NCBI GenBank assembly: GCA_000961695.1
Contig: LADW01000077.1
Coordinates: 62,001 to 126,000 of the forward strand
Direction of reading: 5' to 3'
From: Hyphomonadaceae bacterium BRH_c29
Lineage (GTDB): Bacteria > Pseudomonadota > Alphaproteobacteria > Caulobacterales > Hyphomonadaceae
Length of the DNA stretch: 64,000 nucleotides
Shown: one piece after another, positions 62,581 to 64,000 of the stretch
How positions within the stretch are numbered: the first letter of the stretch is position 1
Layout: each line of letters starts with the position of its first letter
Notes under the pieces: model-generated
Database searches by the model: none
Told to the model about the DNA's origin: nothing
The model's input: only the letters and a program-made list of their open reading frames with translations
Program-made: the position numbers and the translations under genes

Positions 62581-62629
62581 CGCGGCGCGGAATGCCTTGT
62601 TTTAAATCAGAAACAGGGTCCGCGCCGCG
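62581..62629 (+). terminator. Long hairpin after the copper operon
   Basis: CGCGGCGCGGA (62581-62591) and TCCGCGCCGCG (62619-62629) pair perfectly, and after a 3-base bulge CCTTGTTT pairs with AAACAGGG (one G-T) around an 8-base loop. It begins 24 bases after the copB stop and is followed by TTT. It most likely ends copper operon transcription. Confidence 0.75.
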
Positions 62630-62701
62630 TTTGGCACGAGTCTTGTTGTGCAATGCAGCATAGAGGCGTAGTCTAGAAGGCAAGAAAAGGAATTGGGTAA
62701 T

Positions 62702-62998
62702 ATGGAATATTGGCTCATGCCTTGGCGTTCGGCTCTGTCCGTTGCCGCCGCAACACTCGAAACCACGCTCGTCATGCAGAAAAGCCTGACCGGAATGACT
62801 GGGATGAACAGCTTCGAACCGCTCGATGAGAACCGCCTGCGCGATGCGTTCCATGCTGCGGCCGACGTAAACCTGCGCCGCTGGGGCGATACGGCGGAAA
62901 TGCTGCAGAACCTGCCAGACTGGTATCGTGACCTTGGCCGGATGCCGGGCGACCTGATGACCGACTGGTTTGACGCCCGCAACCGCGCCGCCGACTAG
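62702..62998 (+). CDS. Small hypothetical protein
   Basis: The 98-residue product has a hydrophobic-aromatic N-terminus, a middle segment EPLDENRLRDAFHAAADVNL and a C-terminal region with several Trp and Arg residues (NLPDWYRDLGRMPGDLMTDW). The helical, Ala- and Met-rich composition is reminiscent of small phasin-like or granule-associated proteins, but I do not recognise it with confidence. ATG 62702 is preceded by AAAGGAA. It converges with phoR, leaving three bases between the stops. Confidence 0.65.
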   Translation: MEYWLMPWRSALSVAAATLETTLVMQKSLTGMTGMNSFEPLDENRLRDAFHAAADVNLRRWGDTAEMLQNLPDWYRDLGRMPGDLMTDWFDARNRAAD

Positions 62999-63001
62999 AG
63001 T

Positions 63002-64000
63002 CTAGACGCCGCCGGTCTCGCGACGCATGGCCGGCAGCCAGACCCCGAAGGCCGACCCCTTCCCCATCGCCGTTTCCACCGCCATGCCGCCGCGATGGTG
63101 GGCCATGATGTGTTTCACAATGGCGAGGCCAAGCCCGGTGCCGGTGATCTTGCCGCCCCGGCTCTGGTCTGTGCGATAAAAGCGCTCGCCGAGACGCGGC
63201 AGGTGTTCCCGCTCGATGCCGGGGCCTTCATCTTCCACCCGCACCCAGACGGCCGGCTCCCCCGGACCTGGCCTGTTGATCGACTGCAGCAGCGTCATCC
63301 GCTCGCTGTCATCCCAGGCCTGTCCGGCACGCGCGCGGGCCTCTGACATATCAGAGGCGAAGCCATAGGTGACGCGTACCGTGCCATCTTTCCGGCAATA
63401 CTTGATGGCGTTCGAGATCAGGTTTTCGACGACCTGGATCAGCTCGTCCCGGTTACCGATCACGGGCAGCGGCGCATCGGTGCCGGATACGTCAAGGCGA
63501 ATGCCGCGCTCATCTGCAAAGCCTTCCAGTGCGGCCGTACCAGAGGACATGATCTCCTGCACGTCTTCCTGATCGCGCGGGGCAACCTGCTCAGAGGACT
63601 CGATCCGCGACAGGGACAACAGGTCGGATATCAGGCGCGACATGCGTTCAGATTCGACCGCCATGATGTCGAGGAAACGGCCCCAGCTTTCCTTGTCGTC
63701 CTTGGCCGGGCCGCGCATCGTCTCAATGAAACCGGACAGCGCCGTCAGCGGCGTGCGCAGCTCATGGCTGGCATTGGCGATAAAGTCCGAACGGGCACGG
63801 GCCGCGCGACGCAGCGGGGTCAGGTCTTCCAGGACGATTAGCACCCGGTCGATATCTGACGGCCGGGAGATGTGCGCCCGCCAGGTCTCGTTCGGTCCGG
63901 CATCCACTTCGACAGACAAAGGGGCATCGATCTTTTCGTGGATGGCCTTGTCGATGGCCGACAGGAGCGCAGGTGAGCGGATCACGGTCGAGGCGCGGGG
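63002..64000 (-). CDS. phoR: PhoR-type sensor histidine kinase (C-terminal part, cut by window edge)
   Basis: The 333 codons visible read in frame to the window edge, with no start inside. Residues shown include a PAS-like region, the phosphoacceptor block DFIANASHELRTPLTALSGF, the N box VVENLISNAIKYCRKDGT, G1 VRVEDEGPGIEREHL, the F box RFYRTDQSRGG and G2 TGTGLGLAIVKHIMAHHRGG, then a short tail. This is an orthodox histidine kinase; the order and sequence fit PhoR, the phosphate-starvation sensor of alphaproteobacteria. A GTG near 63985 is an internal codon. The pst and phoB genes should continue beyond the window; pstS lies about 7 kb to the left. Confidence 0.88.
   Translation of the reverse strand, partial: PRASTVIRSPALLSAIDKAIHEKIDAPLSVEVDAGPNETWRAHISRPSDIDRVLIVLEDLTPLRRAARARSDFIANASHELRTPLTALSGFIETMRGPAKDDKESWGRFLDIMAVESERMSRLISDLLSLSRIESSEQVAPRDQEDVQEIMSSGTAALEGFADERGIRLDVSGTDAPLPVIGNRDELIQVVENLISNAIKYCRKDGTVRVTYGFASDMSEARARAGQAWDDSERMTLLQSINRPGPGEPAVWVRVEDEGPGIEREHLPRLGERFYRTDQSRGGKITGTGLGLAIVKHIMAHHRGGMAVETAMGKGSAFGVWLPAMRRETGGV

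Overview
The window reads as one contiguous stretch of chromosome from a high-GC alphaproteobacterium, most likely near Hyphomonadaceae/Caulobacterales. The basis is the gene families and arrangements: lysC followed by ptsP, the ligase-associated DNA repair set, DUF2147, DUF6498 and DUF6460-type proteins, and a short PutA. That taxonomic placement is inference. I see no rRNA, tRNA, CRISPR array, insertion sequence or prophage. Genes are tightly packed and several convergent pairs overlap at their stops (MFS/DUF924, uvrC/tetR, DUF6460/DUF2147, pstS/glycosyltransferase, odc/murI).

Layout. 0-10 kb: 5' end of ptsP, lysC, ubiG, a DUF924 protein, a sugar:cation-type permease, an M20 peptidase, an MpaB-type oxygenase with a divergent TetR, and uvrC. 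10-16 kb: aspartate aminotransferase, Dps, a candidate anti-Shine-Dalgarno sRNA, a LysR regulator and an aromatic amino acid-type decarboxylase. 16-33 kb: an S24 repressor, a low-GC lipoprotein, and the four ligase-associated repair genes (PdeM, DEXH helicase, exonuclease, ATP ligase) split into three pieces by a GH9 glycosidase with a LacI-type operator, serine hydrolases, an Hsp70 relative, a secreted trypsin-like protease and a GST; then HU with a long Lys/Ala tail. 33-40 kb: a TspO-like protein, two MscS channels, an SDR, a CoaA-like kinase and a TlpA-like thioredoxin whose ribosome binding site lies in a long hairpin. 40-50 kb: two medium-chain reductases and an esterase under a TetR, an M23 lipoprotein peptidase, a flavin monooxygenase facing two thioesterases, a second beta-lactamase-like hydrolase, and lipoproteins. 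50-64 kb: PutA, a GT4 glycosyltransferase, PstS, ornithine decarboxylase behind a structured leader, MurI, an inositol-phosphatase family enzyme, a copper resistance operon (small Met/His/Cys protein, CopA, CopB) and the 3' part of phoR.

How it works together. Most of the content is housekeeping and stress metabolism: amino acid and polyamine synthesis, cell wall precursors, DNA repair, copper and phosphate responses, and lipid or ketone oxidation. The least ordinary signals are in the non-coding DNA: a minus-strand sRNA candidate with CCTCC-type loops next to dps; a switch-like leader before ornithine decarboxylase; a hairpin covering the start of the TlpA-like gene; two 68-bp copies of a dispersed repeat built from 11-bp units, each placed in the same orientation just after a stop codon; and several perfect palindromes at divergent promoters.
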